This document shows positions 1-8,305 of a stretch of DNA of 33,515 nucleotides, piece after piece (the stretch's first letter is position 1; every line of letters starts with the position of its first letter). A program made the position numbers and the translations under genes. A model generated the notes under the pieces. The model had not been told where the DNA came from and ran no database searches. It saw nothing but the letters and a program-made list of their open reading frames with translations. The DNA is from CAYRPO01 sp964426305 (GTDB lineage Bacteria > Patescibacteriota > Saccharimonadia > Saccharimonadales > CAIOMD01): positions 1-33,515 of the forward strand of contig CAYRPO010000004.1 of NCBI GenBank assembly GCA_964426305.1, written 5' to 3'.

Positions 1-91
1 CTGTCAGCAGTAAATGCCGAATGACCAATCTGCGGTCTTCAATGAGGTATGGAACGCCACCGAATTCACCGGAAACATGTCTCTCTTCCAA
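1..91 (-). CDS. Partial ORF running off the left edge, unidentified
   Basis: An open reading frame on the minus strand runs off the window edge. A TTG at 91-89 has a purine-rich AGAGAGGG six bases upstream. A GTG at 127 is in the same frame, and a TGA closes the frame just above that. About 30 residues are visible, including EFGGVPYLIEDRR and VIRHLLLT. The charged and hydrophobic mix looks like real protein rather than a shadow ORF. It faintly recalls the start of a spermidine-synthase-like protein, but this is too little to name. It lies downstream of the cyo cluster on the same strand, about 160 bases from its last gene. Confidence 0.3.
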   Translation of the reverse strand, partial: MEERHVSGEFGGVPYLIEDRRLVIRHLLLT

Positions 92-251
92 GGGACTGCC
101 CTCTCTGTTTTTTGAAGCGTGGGTCACGGTGGCTCACGCGTGGACTACTGGTGGGTCTATCGTGGTATATTGTATGCCATTAGTAGCGAAAAAAATCAAA
201 AAATGTAGCAATATATACTTCGAAAATTAAGGAATAGTAGTGCAGTTGTAT

Positions 252-509
252 TTAGCGATTGTTTTGGTGAGCGAGCCTTCGTGATCCAGTGATCACCAGA
301 AAACTGACAAGACTGAAGTATATAAGTCCACTGACGCAAGCGTGCATCAGTGGGGCACGTTCACTTACAACTAGATATGTTCCACTAGCAAGGGTCCCCA
401 AGGCCAACCCGGAGGCAGTTTGAACTGTCGTGTGGCTTGGTTTAGCATATGACAAGCCTGCTACGACAACACTACTGAGCGCTATGAGTATGTGAAGCAT
501 AAGAATCAT
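252..509 (-). CDS. Small three-helix membrane protein downstream of cyoE
   Basis: An 85-aa hydrophobic protein. About three membrane segments are visible: residues 2-22, about 32-48 and about 55-75, with a basic tail ending RRLAHQNNR. No family is recognised. It is the last gene of the minus-strand cyo run and starts 22 bases after the cyoE stop, so it is probably co-transcribed. Position and size suggest an oxidase assembly or accessory protein, perhaps for heme or copper handling, but no CxxxC or metal-binding motif supports this. It contains a single cysteine, at about residue 58. Function unknown. Confidence 0.6.
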   Translation of the reverse strand: MILMLHILIALSSVVVAGLSYAKPSHTTVQTASGLALGTLASGTYLVVSERAPLMHACVSGLIYFSLVSFLVITGSRRLAHQNNR

Positions 510-531
510 GAGTAACAGTATATGACATTTT

Positions 532-1386
532 TTATGACAGTACTACATACAATGACAACATAGCGCTCCACGCCAGCAAGACAACAAGCGAACTGCCAAA
601 AACTTTTTTGGCCCATCGTTCGTTGTCGGTAGCGCGAAAGCCCTGAAGCCCAACCACAAGCCAGCCAAGCGAAGTCATCGTCATAACGGCCATATAGACA
701 TTGTTATTGCCAGCGTACAGTGGCAAGCAGAGTGACAGCGCCGCAAAAAGTATCATATAGGCACCTATAAACATCTTGGTTGTTCGCATTGTCTTGACGG
801 TGCTCATGACGGGAATGTGTGCCGCGACATAGTCGTTCTTGCGAAAAATGGCAATGGCATAAAAATGCGGCATCTGCCAAGCGATCATGACTAGAAACAG
901 CACTATGGCAACGGCATCAGGGCCGCCAGATGCTGCAATATATGCCGCTGCCGGTGGCAATGCACCAGGTATGCTGCCTATGAGTGTGCCATGCCACGTA
1001 TGCCGCTTGGACCATGTGTATGCGCCAACATATGACACAACGGCGATCGCGCCTAGTAGTACTGTTGCTGCATTGCTGCAGGTCCATAGCAGCACAAAGC
1101 CAACTACTTCAAGCACGCCAGCAAACAGCAGTGCATGGCCAGGCTGCACCGAACCGGTAACAAGCGCCCGTTTTTTTGTGCGTGACATGTGGGCGTCGAT
1201 GCGTCTGTCGAAGTAGTTATTTAACACGCAGGCACCTGCGATCAGAAGTGCAATGCCGGCAAGCGTACCAAAAAAACGCCATATAACGAATGACACAAAC
1301 CCATACAGTAAGTACCCAGCTGTTGCCGTCATGACATTTGCCCGGACGATACCGGGCTTAGTCATAAAGTAGTAATCACGACTCAC
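532..1386 (-). CDS. cyoE: Protoheme IX farnesyltransferase (heme O synthase)
   Basis: A 284-aa UbiA-superfamily membrane prenyltransferase. It adds a farnesyl group to heme b to make heme O, the high-spin heme of bo3 oxidases. The Asp-rich signature is clear at about residues 56-76 (NNYFDRRID followed by RTKKRAL), matching the N-x-x-x-D-x-x-x-D motif that binds the Mg-prenyl diphosphate. Later loops contain YTWSKRHTWHGTLIGSIPGA and the MPHFYAIA stretch typical of CyoE/CtaB. About eight to nine membrane helices are visible and the length is normal (E. coli CyoE is about 296 aa). Its ATG overlaps the cyoD stop by four bases (ATGA), so it is translationally coupled in the oxidase operon. Confidence 0.95.
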   Translation of the reverse strand: MSRDYYFMTKPGIVRANVMTATAGYLLYGFVSFVIWRFFGTLAGIALLIAGACVLNNYFDRRIDAHMSRTKKRALVTGSVQPGHALLFAGVLEVVGFVLLWTCSNAATVLLGAIAVVSYVGAYTWSKRHTWHGTLIGSIPGALPPAAAYIAASGGPDAVAIVLFLVMIAWQMPHFYAIAIFRKNDYVAAHIPVMSTVKTMRTTKMFIGAYMILFAALSLCLPLYAGNNNVYMAVMTMTSLGWLVVGLQGFRATDNERWAKKVFGSSLVVLLAWSAMLSLYVVLS

Positions 1387-1781
1387 CGTGGGTCGATCCG
1401 CTCCTCGTTAAAGATATATTCTTCAACTTGATTCGGGGTCATGTTGTAGTTCAGGCTCGACATGATCCAGATTGATCCTGCAACTACGATAAAGACGACG
1501 AGTATCATAAATAGAAATGCCATGAGATTCCATCGTGGTTTTGTGCCTCGACCCAAGTGTAGGAAAAATACAACCTGCACTATGAGCTGTACGATTGCCA
1601 AGCCAAGTATTGCAAAGCTCAATCCGCGGTGCGACAGTTCACTGTGTGAGCTGTCTACGTGCGATACAACCAAAGCGTATGCAGTAACTGTCGCGAACAA
1701 TGACAATGCGAAGCCAATAGCATATGACCGTAGGCTGCCTTGTTTTTCGTGCTCGGTTTGTGATTTGTGCGACGTTGGCAT
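1383..1781 (-). CDS. cyoD: Cytochrome bo3 quinol oxidase subunit IV
   Basis: A 132-aa protein with three membrane helices (about residues 20-40, 50-72 and 82-104 from this start). It matches the CyoD/COX4_pro pattern: SLRSYAIGFALSLFATVTAY, then VQLIVQVVFFLHLG, then a WNLMAFLFM helix. CyoD is the small subunit that helps assemble the CuB site and has no cofactors. The ATG at 1781 lies one base after the cyoC stop. An upstream in-frame start at 1808 exists but would lie inside cyoC and adds a tail not expected in the family. The C-terminus is longer than in E. coli (109 aa) and ends in an acidic periplasmic or cytoplasmic tail. Confidence 0.93.
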   Translation of the reverse strand: MPTSHKSQTEHEKQGSLRSYAIGFALSLFATVTAYALVVSHVDSSHSELSHRGLSFAILGLAIVQLIVQVVFFLHLGRGTKPRWNLMAFLFMILVVFIVVAGSIWIMSSLNYNMTPNQVEEYIFNEERIDPR

Positions 1782-1782
1782 A

Positions 1783-2370
1783 TTAGAGGACCCCCAAAAG
1801 GTATACAAAACTAAATATAAAGATCCAGACTATGTCTAGGAAGTGCCAAAACATACTAAAGAGACCAAGGCGACGTAAGCTACCCGCTTCAAAGTCGTGC
1901 GTCAGCAAACGCCACGCTAGAACACTGGCCCAGATGAGTCCGATGGTAATGTGTGCACCGTGAGTGCCGACAAGTGTAAAGTACGCCGACCAGTAGCCTG
2001 CCGTATGCCAACTTGCGCCGTCATGCACAAGCTTGCTGAATTCTGTCAGCTCCATTGTCAAAAATGCCATACCGAGGAACATGGTTACAAAAAGCCAGAG
2101 TACTGTTTTGGCCGTGTCTTTTTGCCGTGCCGCCAACATAACTAGTCCAGCAGTAAAGCTGCTAGTAAGCAGCAGTATGGTCTCTAGAAGGATGTATGGC
2201 AGACTAAAGAGCTCGCCACCAGTAGGACCGCCAGCTGTTGCATGTCGCAGGACTGCATAGGTCGCGAACAGTGTGGCAAAAGCAACACAGTCGGTCATGA
2301 GGTAAATCCAAAACCCAAACTGAGTTTTGTCGTCGTTGTTGGCTGCTTCTGTGTGTGTCGTATGACTCAT
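1783..2370 (-). CDS. cyoC: Cytochrome bo3 quinol oxidase subunit III (5' end duplicated by assembly)
   Basis: A 195-aa subunit III with five membrane helices, the length expected for CyoC (204 aa in E. coli). Family features are FGFWIYLMTDCVAFATLFA at the first helix, a conserved acidic MELTEF region, THGAHITIGL and the C-terminal WHFLDIVWIF. The start is MSHTTHTEAANN. The first 55 bases of this area occur again beyond the N run (2474-2528), where the same ATG (2525-2523) overlaps the cyoB TGA. After collapsing the duplicate, cyoB and cyoC overlap by four bases. The frames that extend through the Ns to about 2556 or 2897 are artefacts. Confidence 0.93.
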   Translation of the reverse strand: MSHTTHTEAANNDDKTQFGFWIYLMTDCVAFATLFATYAVLRHATAGGPTGGELFSLPYILLETILLLTSSFTAGLVMLAARQKDTAKTVLWLFVTMFLGMAFLTMELTEFSKLVHDGASWHTAGYWSAYFTLVGTHGAHITIGLIWASVLAWRLLTHDFEAGSLRRLGLFSMFWHFLDIVWIFIFSFVYLLGVL

Positions 2371-2528
2371 GCGNNNNNNNNNNNNNNNNNNNNNNNNNNN
2401 NNNNNNNNNNNNNNNNNNNNNNNNNNNNNNNNNNNNNNNNNNNNNNNNNNNNNNNNNNNNNNNNNNNNNNNNNACTGAGTTTTGTCGTCGTTGTTGGCTG
2501 CTTCTGTGTGTGTCGTATGACTCATGCG
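2319..2528. other. Assembly gap with duplicated 55-bp flanks (cyoB/cyoC junction)
   Basis: Exactly 100 N at 2374-2473. The 55 bases before it (2319-2373) are identical to the 55 bases after it (2474-2528). This is a contig overlap left unmerged by a scaffolder, not missing or repeated DNA. Joining the two copies gives a continuous cyoB stop / cyoC start with an ATGA overlap. Confidence 0.95.
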
Positions 2529-4650
2529 CGCACCCCTCGTTTCTTGCGTAGCCCAACTTCGATGTGGGCTACGGTTTCTGCTGGAATGCATAACTCGGTT
2601 TCTTGCTTGGTAGACCGTATGACGACAAGGGCAATGATCCCAAACAGGCCAAGGGCCGCGAGCCACCATATATGCCAGATGACTGCGAATCCAAACGTGC
2701 CAGCCGCCACGGCGATGAACAGCCCCATGGGTGTGTTCTTTGGTAAGAAAATGTCTTCGTATGGCGCATTGTGCGAGGCGTTGCCGGCTTGTTTTGTCTC
2801 CCACCAGGCATCGCGGCTGCTTACCTGTGGAATGTGGGCAAAATTGTATACCGGAGCCGGAGAAGCGGTTGACCACTCCAATGTTCGTCCGTCCCATGGG
2901 TCGCCAGTCATATCTTTGTTCTCATGCCGCTTCCAGATACTGTAGCCGACTTGTAGCACTTGGAATCCAACACCTATAAGGATGACCAGTATGCCTATGC
3001 CCGATATAATGAAAAGCCCTTGCCAGCCAGTCGATGGATCGTAATGATCGAGTCGACGCGTGGCACCCATCATACCCAATATGTACAGTGGTACAAAGGC
3101 TAGCAAAAAGCCGGTGAGCCAGCACCAAAATGCATAGCGTCCCAGCCGTTCGTTGAGCTTAAACCCAAATATTTTTGGAAACCAATACGTGAACCCGGCC
3201 AGGTACCCAAAGACAACGCCACCTATGATCATGTTATGAAAATGCGCCACAAGAAACAGACTGTTGTGCATTTGAAAATCGATCGATGGAACCGACATAA
3301 GCACGCCGGTCATGCCGCCGATAGTAAAGGTCACAACAAACCCCAGGAACCAAAGCATGGGGGTCGAAAAGCGCACGCGTCCACGGTACATGGTGAACAG
3401 CCAGTTAAAGACCTTTACACCGGTCGGTATGGCGATGATCATGGTCATTATGCCAAAGAATGCATTCACGTCGGCACCGGCACCCATAGTAAAGAAGTGA
3501 TGTAGCCACACAATGAATGACAAGAATGTGATAGCGCAAATTGCAACAACCATAGACTTGTATCCGAACAGCCGCTTGCGACTAAAGGTGGCAACAACTT
3601 CCGAGAAGATGCCGAATGCAGGCAAAATGAGTATGTACACCTCTGGATGTCCCCAGGCCCAAATCAGATTGATGTACATCATGGCGTTACCACCCATGTC
3701 TGAAGTAAAGAAATGCATACCCATGGTGCGATCAAGCGAAAGCATAGCGAGTGTAGCGGTTAGTATGGGAAATGCAAATAAGATGAGCGCCATACTGCCA
3801 AGTACGCTCCAGGCAAAGACTGGCATTCTCATAAGTGTCATACCGGGTGCTCGCATTTTGATGATTGTCGTAAAGAAGTTAACACCCGAAAGTAAACTGC
3901 CAATTCCAGCTATTTGCAAACTCCAGATCCAGTAGTCGATGCCAACACCTGGGCTGTATTGCAGTTCCGACAGTGGTGGGTACGCGAGCCATCCGGCTGC
4001 CCCAAACTCACCAATCGCCAGTGACATATTTACCAGTACCATGCCTGCGGCGAATAGCCAAAAGCTTATCGAGTTCAGAAACGGAAATGCAACATCGCGT
4101 GCACCGAGTTGCAACGGCAAGACCAGGTTGATCAAACCGAACATCAGGCCCATAGCCACAAAAAAGATCATAATGGTACCATGTGCCGAAAAGACCTGCT
4201 GAAAATGATCAGAGCTTAGCAACTCATGGCCTGTGCCAGTGCCCAAAATCTGCTGTGTTCGAATCATTGCCGCATCCATGATGCCGCGAAGCAACNNNNN
4301 NNNNNNNNNNNNNNNNNNNNNNNNNNNNNNNNNNNNNNNNNNNNNNNNNNNNNNNNNNNNNNNNNNNNNNNNNNNNNNNNNNNNNNNNNNNNNNNGCCCA
4401 AAATCTGCTGTGTTCGAATCATTGCCGCATCCATGATGCCGCGAAGCAACATAATGACAGCGACAACGATGTACATGACGCCAATCTTTTTTGGGTCAAG
4501 TGACGTGATCCAGTTGTGCCACAACCAGCCCCACTTTTTGAAATATGTTAACACGGCGACAATTGTAACGAGCCCAAAGAACATACCTGCCACGCCACCC
4601 ATCACGACAATATCGTGCTGAAAAGCTTCAAGGTTCAGTCGTCCAAGCAT
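2522..4650 (-). CDS. cyoB: Cytochrome bo3 quinol oxidase subunit I (split by an artefactual gap)
   Basis: Heme-copper oxidase core subunit. It oxidises quinol, reduces O2 to water and pumps protons. Collapsing the duplicated 55 bp at 4241-4295/4396-4450 with the 100 N gives 657 aa in one frame (E. coli CyoB is 663). Visible landmarks are quinol-site residues R70, D74 and H97; low-spin heme ligand H105 in SAHGTIMIF; D-channel NLVLPLQLGARDVAFPFLN; the cross-linked His-Tyr segment WGHPEVYILILPAFG; CuB ligands WLHHFFTMG; a K-channel-like TGVKVFNWL; and heme ligands VAHFHNMIIGG. The quinol-site residues and the order with a CuA-less subunit II mark it as a quinol rather than cytochrome c oxidase. 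Its ATG overlaps the cyoA stop (TAATG). Confidence 0.96.
4241..4450. other. Assembly gap with duplicated 55-bp flanks inside cyoB
   Basis: 100 N at 4296-4395. The 55 bases at 4241-4295 equal those at 4396-4450. Merging the copies keeps the cyoB frame (85 codons from 4650 to 4396, then resuming at 4240), so this is an overlap artefact and no sequence is missing. Confidence 0.95.
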
Positions 4651-5564
4651 TATTCGTGATCCCCTTCTGACGAATTCATGGTCTGCGTTTGTGTTTCATG
4701 CGGCATGTGCGCCATATATGAGTCTAATACTGTAGTATACAGACCGTCTTCGACTGGCGCAAAATACATGACTGCCTGTTTGTCGGAAGGCTCCGCCAAG
4801 ACAAGGTAGTCGGAATGGTTAAGTGGTTGCGAGTAGCGCTGTACCCAAGTAACCCAATCGTCAAATGCAGACTGTGTCGTTGCCTTGACACTAAATGTCA
4901 TGTCCGCAAAACCTGAACCGCTCAGATTAGCCGACGAACCTTGGAAGGTACCGATTTCGGTAGCCATAAGGTGCAACTTGGTTTGCATGCCAGACATCGC
5001 GTATACTTGGCCGCCAAGACGAGGAATCCAGAATGAGTTCATGGGAGCGTCTGATGTAATACGAAATTCGATTGGCCTGTCAACTGGTATTTGAAGGGCA
5101 TTGACCGAAGCAATGTTTTGCTCAGGATATACAAACAGCCACTTCCACTGCAGCGCGATAACTTGTACTACAAGCGGTTTTGCATTTGAGTCAAGCGGTC
5201 GATACGGATCCAACTTGTGAGTGCTTTGCCAGGTCACAACAGATAGAATCAAAATGATCACAATAGGAATGCCCCACCAAACTGCCTCGGCCTTTGCGCT
5301 ACCGTCCCACTCTGGCCTGTAGGTCGCTTTTTTGTTGCTCTCGCGATACTTCCAGGCAATGACAGCGGTAAGCACAAATACTGGCAGTACAACAAGCATA
5401 GACAAGCCGGTTGCAAAAACTAACAGATTCCGCTGTTCTGCGGCAATTGTTCCGGCGGGGTCTAGAATGGCGATGTCTGTGTTGTGAACATACAAACCGG
5501 CGGCAAGCAGCAGTCCGCCAAAAAAGAGTACAAAAAGTAGAGCTTTGATTTTATTGCTCATCAT
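4650..5564 (-). CDS. cyoA: Cytochrome bo3 quinol oxidase subunit II
   Basis: A 304-aa subunit II with an N-terminal hydrophobic segment (about residues 8-25), then two membrane helices (about 46-70 and 95-112), then a cupredoxin-like extracytoplasmic domain. The signature VVQVIALQWKWLFVYPEQNIASVN matches CyoA; the CuA-binding Cys and His residues of cytochrome c oxidases are absent, as expected for a quinol oxidase. The NSFWIPRLGGQVYAMSGMQ and the GSSANLSGSGFADM segments are also typical. Unlike E. coli CyoA, no lipobox cysteine is seen after the first hydrophobic stretch. The ATG is followed by a second ATG. An extended -10 (TGGTATGAT) lies 11 bases upstream, so a near-leaderless transcript may start here. 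Confidence 0.95.
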   Translation of the reverse strand: MMSNKIKALLFVLFFGGLLLAAGLYVHNTDIAILDPAGTIAAEQRNLLVFATGLSMLVVLPVFVLTAVIAWKYRESNKKATYRPEWDGSAKAEAVWWGIPIVIILILSVVTWQSTHKLDPYRPLDSNAKPLVVQVIALQWKWLFVYPEQNIASVNALQIPVDRPIEFRITSDAPMNSFWIPRLGGQVYAMSGMQTKLHLMATEIGTFQGSSANLSGSGFADMTFSVKATTQSAFDDWVTWVQRYSQPLNHSDYLVLAEPSDKQAVMYFAPVEDGLYTTVLDSYMAHMPHETQTQTMNSSEGDHE

Positions 5565-5575
5565 AGATTTGTCTC

Positions 5576-5584
5576 ATCATACCA
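5576..5584 (-). promoter_or_regulatory. Putative extended -10 before cyoA
   Basis: On the minus strand TGGTATGAT, with the hexamer TATGAT at 5581-5576, ends 11 bases before the cyoA ATG. No convincing -35 is seen. It would give a leader of only a few bases and lets the oxidase genes be transcribed separately from the upstream acyltransferase. Confidence 0.35.
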
Positions 5585-5610
5585 TAAGCACCATGACTGT
5601 GACTTTTGCA

Positions 5611-6642
5611 TTATCTGGGAATTATTTTGAACAAAAAACGTTTACGTGCCGCAAGCCATACCAGCACAATGCAAAGCAGTGTGATTACAAAATTGACATA
5701 GATTGGTTGTCCGGCAGGTATATATATGTGCGCCGCAAAGATTAGTATGCTGCTCAGTATGTAGCAGTACAGCGAGTTTTGCCCGAGCGTCTCAAAGAAC
5801 CAACCTGTCTTTTTGTGTAGCAGTGCTTCGTGTGTCGATACGAAACGGTAGAGTGCACTAAACCACAATACAAACATACCAACGCGTGGTAGTAGCATGT
5901 CGGTTTTGTCGAACAGTGGCTGCAAGCTTACAGATAGGTGTGGCGTTATGCTGCCTTGCTCCACAACAACGCTAGCGGCAAGTGTCACAAGAACCAGCGG
6001 ATAGTGCATGTGCCTGACAATTGCAGGTGTTTGTTTGGCATATTGTACGATTTTTTGCCAGTACCACCCGGCGATGGTGCCGCCAAAAAACAGCAGTTGC
6101 CAGTTCTGGAATTCACTATGTCCTCCGCCCCACCACACTACGACAGACGCGAGCGCTATGGCCCATGCCCAGTTTTTGCGCAAAAGCCAGATGGTTGGAA
6201 TAGAAAAAAGTAAGTAGACTGCATAATATTTTAGAAAATCTGCCCACGAATACACGTATTGCAGACTGAGCGCATGGTTGATCATGTCGCTGATTGGCCC
6301 TTGCCATAAGCCTGGTTTTATGTAGCTGCCAGTGAACCCTTGCAGGGTTACCCAAGTAAAGAAAAATGTCAGTCCAACGCACCACCCATATAAAATGAAC
6401 GCTCGTTTTGACAGCGTCTTAGCAACTTCGCGCAGCGGCTTCTTTATATCCTTGCGTCCCCTGATGAGTCCGATCATCATGCCTGACACGAAAAAGAAGC
6501 CCTCGGCGGCACTGACCCATAATTGGCCGCGACCCGTTACGATGTCGAAGCCACTTGGGAATCGTTCAAGATGATCGATGATGATCACGAGTATAAAAAT
6601 GCCTCGCAGTATGTCGATGGTGTGTATGCGCCCCAGTCTCAT
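5611..6642 (-). CDS. OpgC-like multi-pass membrane acyltransferase
   Basis: A 343-aa membrane protein with about ten helices. The N-terminus RIHTIDILRGIFILVIIIDH, then the AAEGFFFVSGMMIGLIRGR segment, matches the OpgC/acyltransferase-3 style, where R-x-x-x-(I/L)D-x-LRG and a membrane His (here in IIIDH) form part of the acyl-transfer site. OpgC proteins add succinyl or acyl groups to periplasmic glucans; here the substrate is unknown and an envelope glycan or lipid is inferred. The stop lies 46 bases before cyoA on the same strand, so it may lead the oxidase transcript. A TATACT sits 8 bases before its ATG. The C-terminus is strongly basic (AARKRFLFKIIPR). Confidence 0.75.
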   Translation of the reverse strand: MRLGRIHTIDILRGIFILVIIIDHLERFPSGFDIVTGRGQLWVSAAEGFFFVSGMMIGLIRGRKDIKKPLREVAKTLSKRAFILYGWCVGLTFFFTWVTLQGFTGSYIKPGLWQGPISDMINHALSLQYVYSWADFLKYYAVYLLFSIPTIWLLRKNWAWAIALASVVVWWGGGHSEFQNWQLLFFGGTIAGWYWQKIVQYAKQTPAIVRHMHYPLVLVTLAASVVVEQGSITPHLSVSLQPLFDKTDMLLPRVGMFVLWFSALYRFVSTHEALLHKKTGWFFETLGQNSLYCYILSSILIFAAHIYIPAGQPIYVNFVITLLCIVLVWLAARKRFLFKIIPR

Positions 6643-6650
6643 CAGAGTCT

Positions 6651-6656
6651 AGTATA
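6651..6656 (-). promoter_or_regulatory. -10 element of the acyltransferase, leaderless position
   Basis: TATACT on the minus strand (plus-strand AGTATA) ends 8 bases before the ATG at 6642. No Shine-Dalgarno sequence can fit between. Transcription is predicted to begin at or next to the start codon. Confidence 0.5.
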
Positions 6657-6726
6657 CCGTGCCATGTGAAAAGCATGAGAAGTTTTTTCGAAACAATCAA
6701 ATACATACACAGGACGCTTATGCTGC

Positions 6727-6734
6727 TATACAAT
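6727..6734 (+). promoter_or_regulatory. -10 element of the SulP gene, leaderless position
   Basis: TATACAAT ends 8 bases before the ATG at 6743. There is no Shine-Dalgarno sequence, so a leaderless mRNA is likely. Together with the opposite TATACT at 6651-6656 this makes 6643-6742 a divergent promoter region. No clear -35 is seen for either direction. Confidence 0.5.
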
Positions 6735-6742
6735 AGTTGCAA

Positions 6743-8221
6743 ATGATACCCTATGAATTACAACGACCGCGTATTTTGCTGCCAATCGCCGCTACACTAA
6801 AAACATATCAGAAAAAATGGATCCGACGAGATATTGTTGCCGGAGTAACGGTTGCAGCCGTTGCTGTGCCGCAAGCCATGGCATACGCTCAACTGGCCGG
6901 AGTGCCTTTGATTGTTGGACTATATACGACACTATTGGTTATGTTGGTGTTCGCGCTCTTTACCACGTCGAAACAGGTTATCGCTGGGCCAGATGCTGCC
7001 ATGGCTGCTTTAACNNNNNNNNNNNNNNNNNNNNNNNNNNNNNNNNNNNNNNNNNNNNNNNNNNNNNNNNNNNNNNNNNNNNNNNNNNNNNNNNNNNNNN
7101 NNNNNNNNNNNNNNTTTCAGCGGTATGTCAAGGTGGTTCCTGCCAGTTTGGTCATACTAATCGGCTCAATTGCACTGTCGATTATTTTTGACTTTGACGA
7201 TCATGGCATTGCAGTTGTCGGGACTATTCCAACAGGCATTCCCTTGCCGCAGTTTCCTGGTGTGGAGCTGCACGATATCCAAGATCTGATCATTCCCGCT
7301 ATGGCAATTATGATGGTAAGTTATGCAAATACTGTTGCGACCGCCCGTTCGTTTGCGGCAAAACAGCGTGAGAGGATCAACGCTTCACAAGAATTCTTTG
7401 GCCTTGGCGTAGCAAATATCGCATCTGGGGTATTTGGCGGTATGCCGGCGGCGGCAAGTGGTGCACGCACGGCTGTGAATCATGATTCACGGGCAAAAAC
7501 CCAAGTGTCGCAGCTATTTGGTGCAGCGGTTGTGGCAATTGTTTTGTTGGTGCTTGCACCCTTGCTACGGTATTTGCCCATTTCAGCCCTGGCCGTAATT
7601 ATCGTTTTGGCCGTTTCGCGTTTGTTCGATTATGCCGAGCTACGTTCTATTTGGCATGCTTGGCGGAGCGAAGCACTGTTGGCCATAATGACGGTCATAG
7701 GTGTAACATTTTTGGGAATCCTGCAAGGTTTGTTGCTTGCAGTCTTTTTGGCAATTGCCAATCTGATCCGCAAGAGTGCGTTTCCGTCAGATGCCGAATT
7801 AGGTATAGGTGAAGATGGACAGATGCACGATTTGCAACGCGCCTCGCACGCAAAGCCATTGCCGGGCTTAGTTATGTACCGTTTTGACGCACCCTTGTAC
7901 TTTGCCAACGCCAATCATTTTCGTGAGCGGGTTTTGTTGCTGATTGACTCTGCTCAGCAGCCTGTGCAATGGTTTTTGTGGGATGCTGAAACGATTACAT
8001 CGGTTGACTCAACTGCTGCACAGATGTTGCTAGATCTTATCGACGAGCTTCACGACCGGCATATAACTTTTGCGGTTGCACGTGTAAAAGGCCCACTGCA
8101 GACCGTCGTCACCCGGAGCCATCGCCTGTCACGGGCGTTTGCGCGTATGCCACATTTCAGTAGTATCGGCCTTGCATTGGATGCATTTCGTGAATCACAA
8201 ACAGAAGTACGCACCTCCTGA
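6743..8221 (+). CDS. SulP family anion transporter with STAS domain (internal gap)
   Basis: SLC26/SulP-type transporter for sulfate, bicarbonate or a similar anion. The N-terminal membrane part has the family signature VAVPQAMAYAQLAGVPLIVGLYT and GPDAAMAAL. After the gap come ANIASGVFGGMPAAASGARTAV, several helices, then a C-terminal cytoplasmic STAS domain (roughly the last 130 residues) with the DAETITSVDSTAAQMLLDL loop. The 100 N at 7015-7114 are not flanked by a repeat, so sequence is really missing. By family comparison about 90-110 residues fall between the flanks, more than the 33 the Ns allow. A TTG at 6737 is in frame, but the ATG at 6743 fits the leaderless promoter. Substrate cannot be told from sequence. 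Confidence 0.9.
   Translation: MIPYELQRPRILLPIAATLKTYQKKWIRRDIVAGVTVAAVAVPQAMAYAQLAGVPLIVGLYTTLLVMLVFALFTTSKQVIAGPDAAMAALXXXXXXXXXXXXXXXXXXXXXXXXXXXXXXXXXXFQRYVKVVPASLVILIGSIALSIIFDFDDHGIAVVGTIPTGIPLPQFPGVELHDIQDLIIPAMAIMMVSYANTVATARSFAAKQRERINASQEFFGLGVANIASGVFGGMPAAASGARTAVNHDSRAKTQVSQLFGAAVVAIVLLVLAPLLRYLPISALAVIIVLAVSRLFDYAELRSIWHAWRSEALLAIMTVIGVTFLGILQGLLLAVFLAIANLIRKSAFPSDAELGIGEDGQMHDLQRASHAKPLPGLVMYRFDAPLYFANANHFRERVLLLIDSAQQPVQWFLWDAETITSVDSTAAQMLLDLIDELHDRHITFAVARVKGPLQTVVTRSHRLSRAFARMPHFSSIGLALDAFRESQTEVRTS
7015..7114. other. True sequencing gap inside the SulP gene
   Basis: 100 N without duplicated flanks, unlike the other four N runs here. The size is nominal. The reading frame happens to continue across it, but a stretch of SulP membrane helices is missing. 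Confidence 0.9.
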
Positions 8222-8305
8222 TGTACGGATGCCGTGACGATGATGCGATGTCAGCGTAGAGGTGCTGCGTGTGATCTGCGTCGCTAGTGTTTCGGGGTCG
8301 ATCTC

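Noticed and set aside
21..230. 69-aa plus-strand ORF at the left edge
   Set aside because: Low-complexity, Shine-Dalgarno absent, and it is antisense to the more protein-like minus-strand edge frame.
2355..2945. Long frames running through the N run at cyoB/cyoC
   Set aside because: They depend on Ns and duplicated flanks and are antisense or out of frame to cyoB and cyoC.
3513..4202. Antisense open frames across cyoB
   Set aside because: Shadow frames of a well-conserved gene; no family match or start signals.
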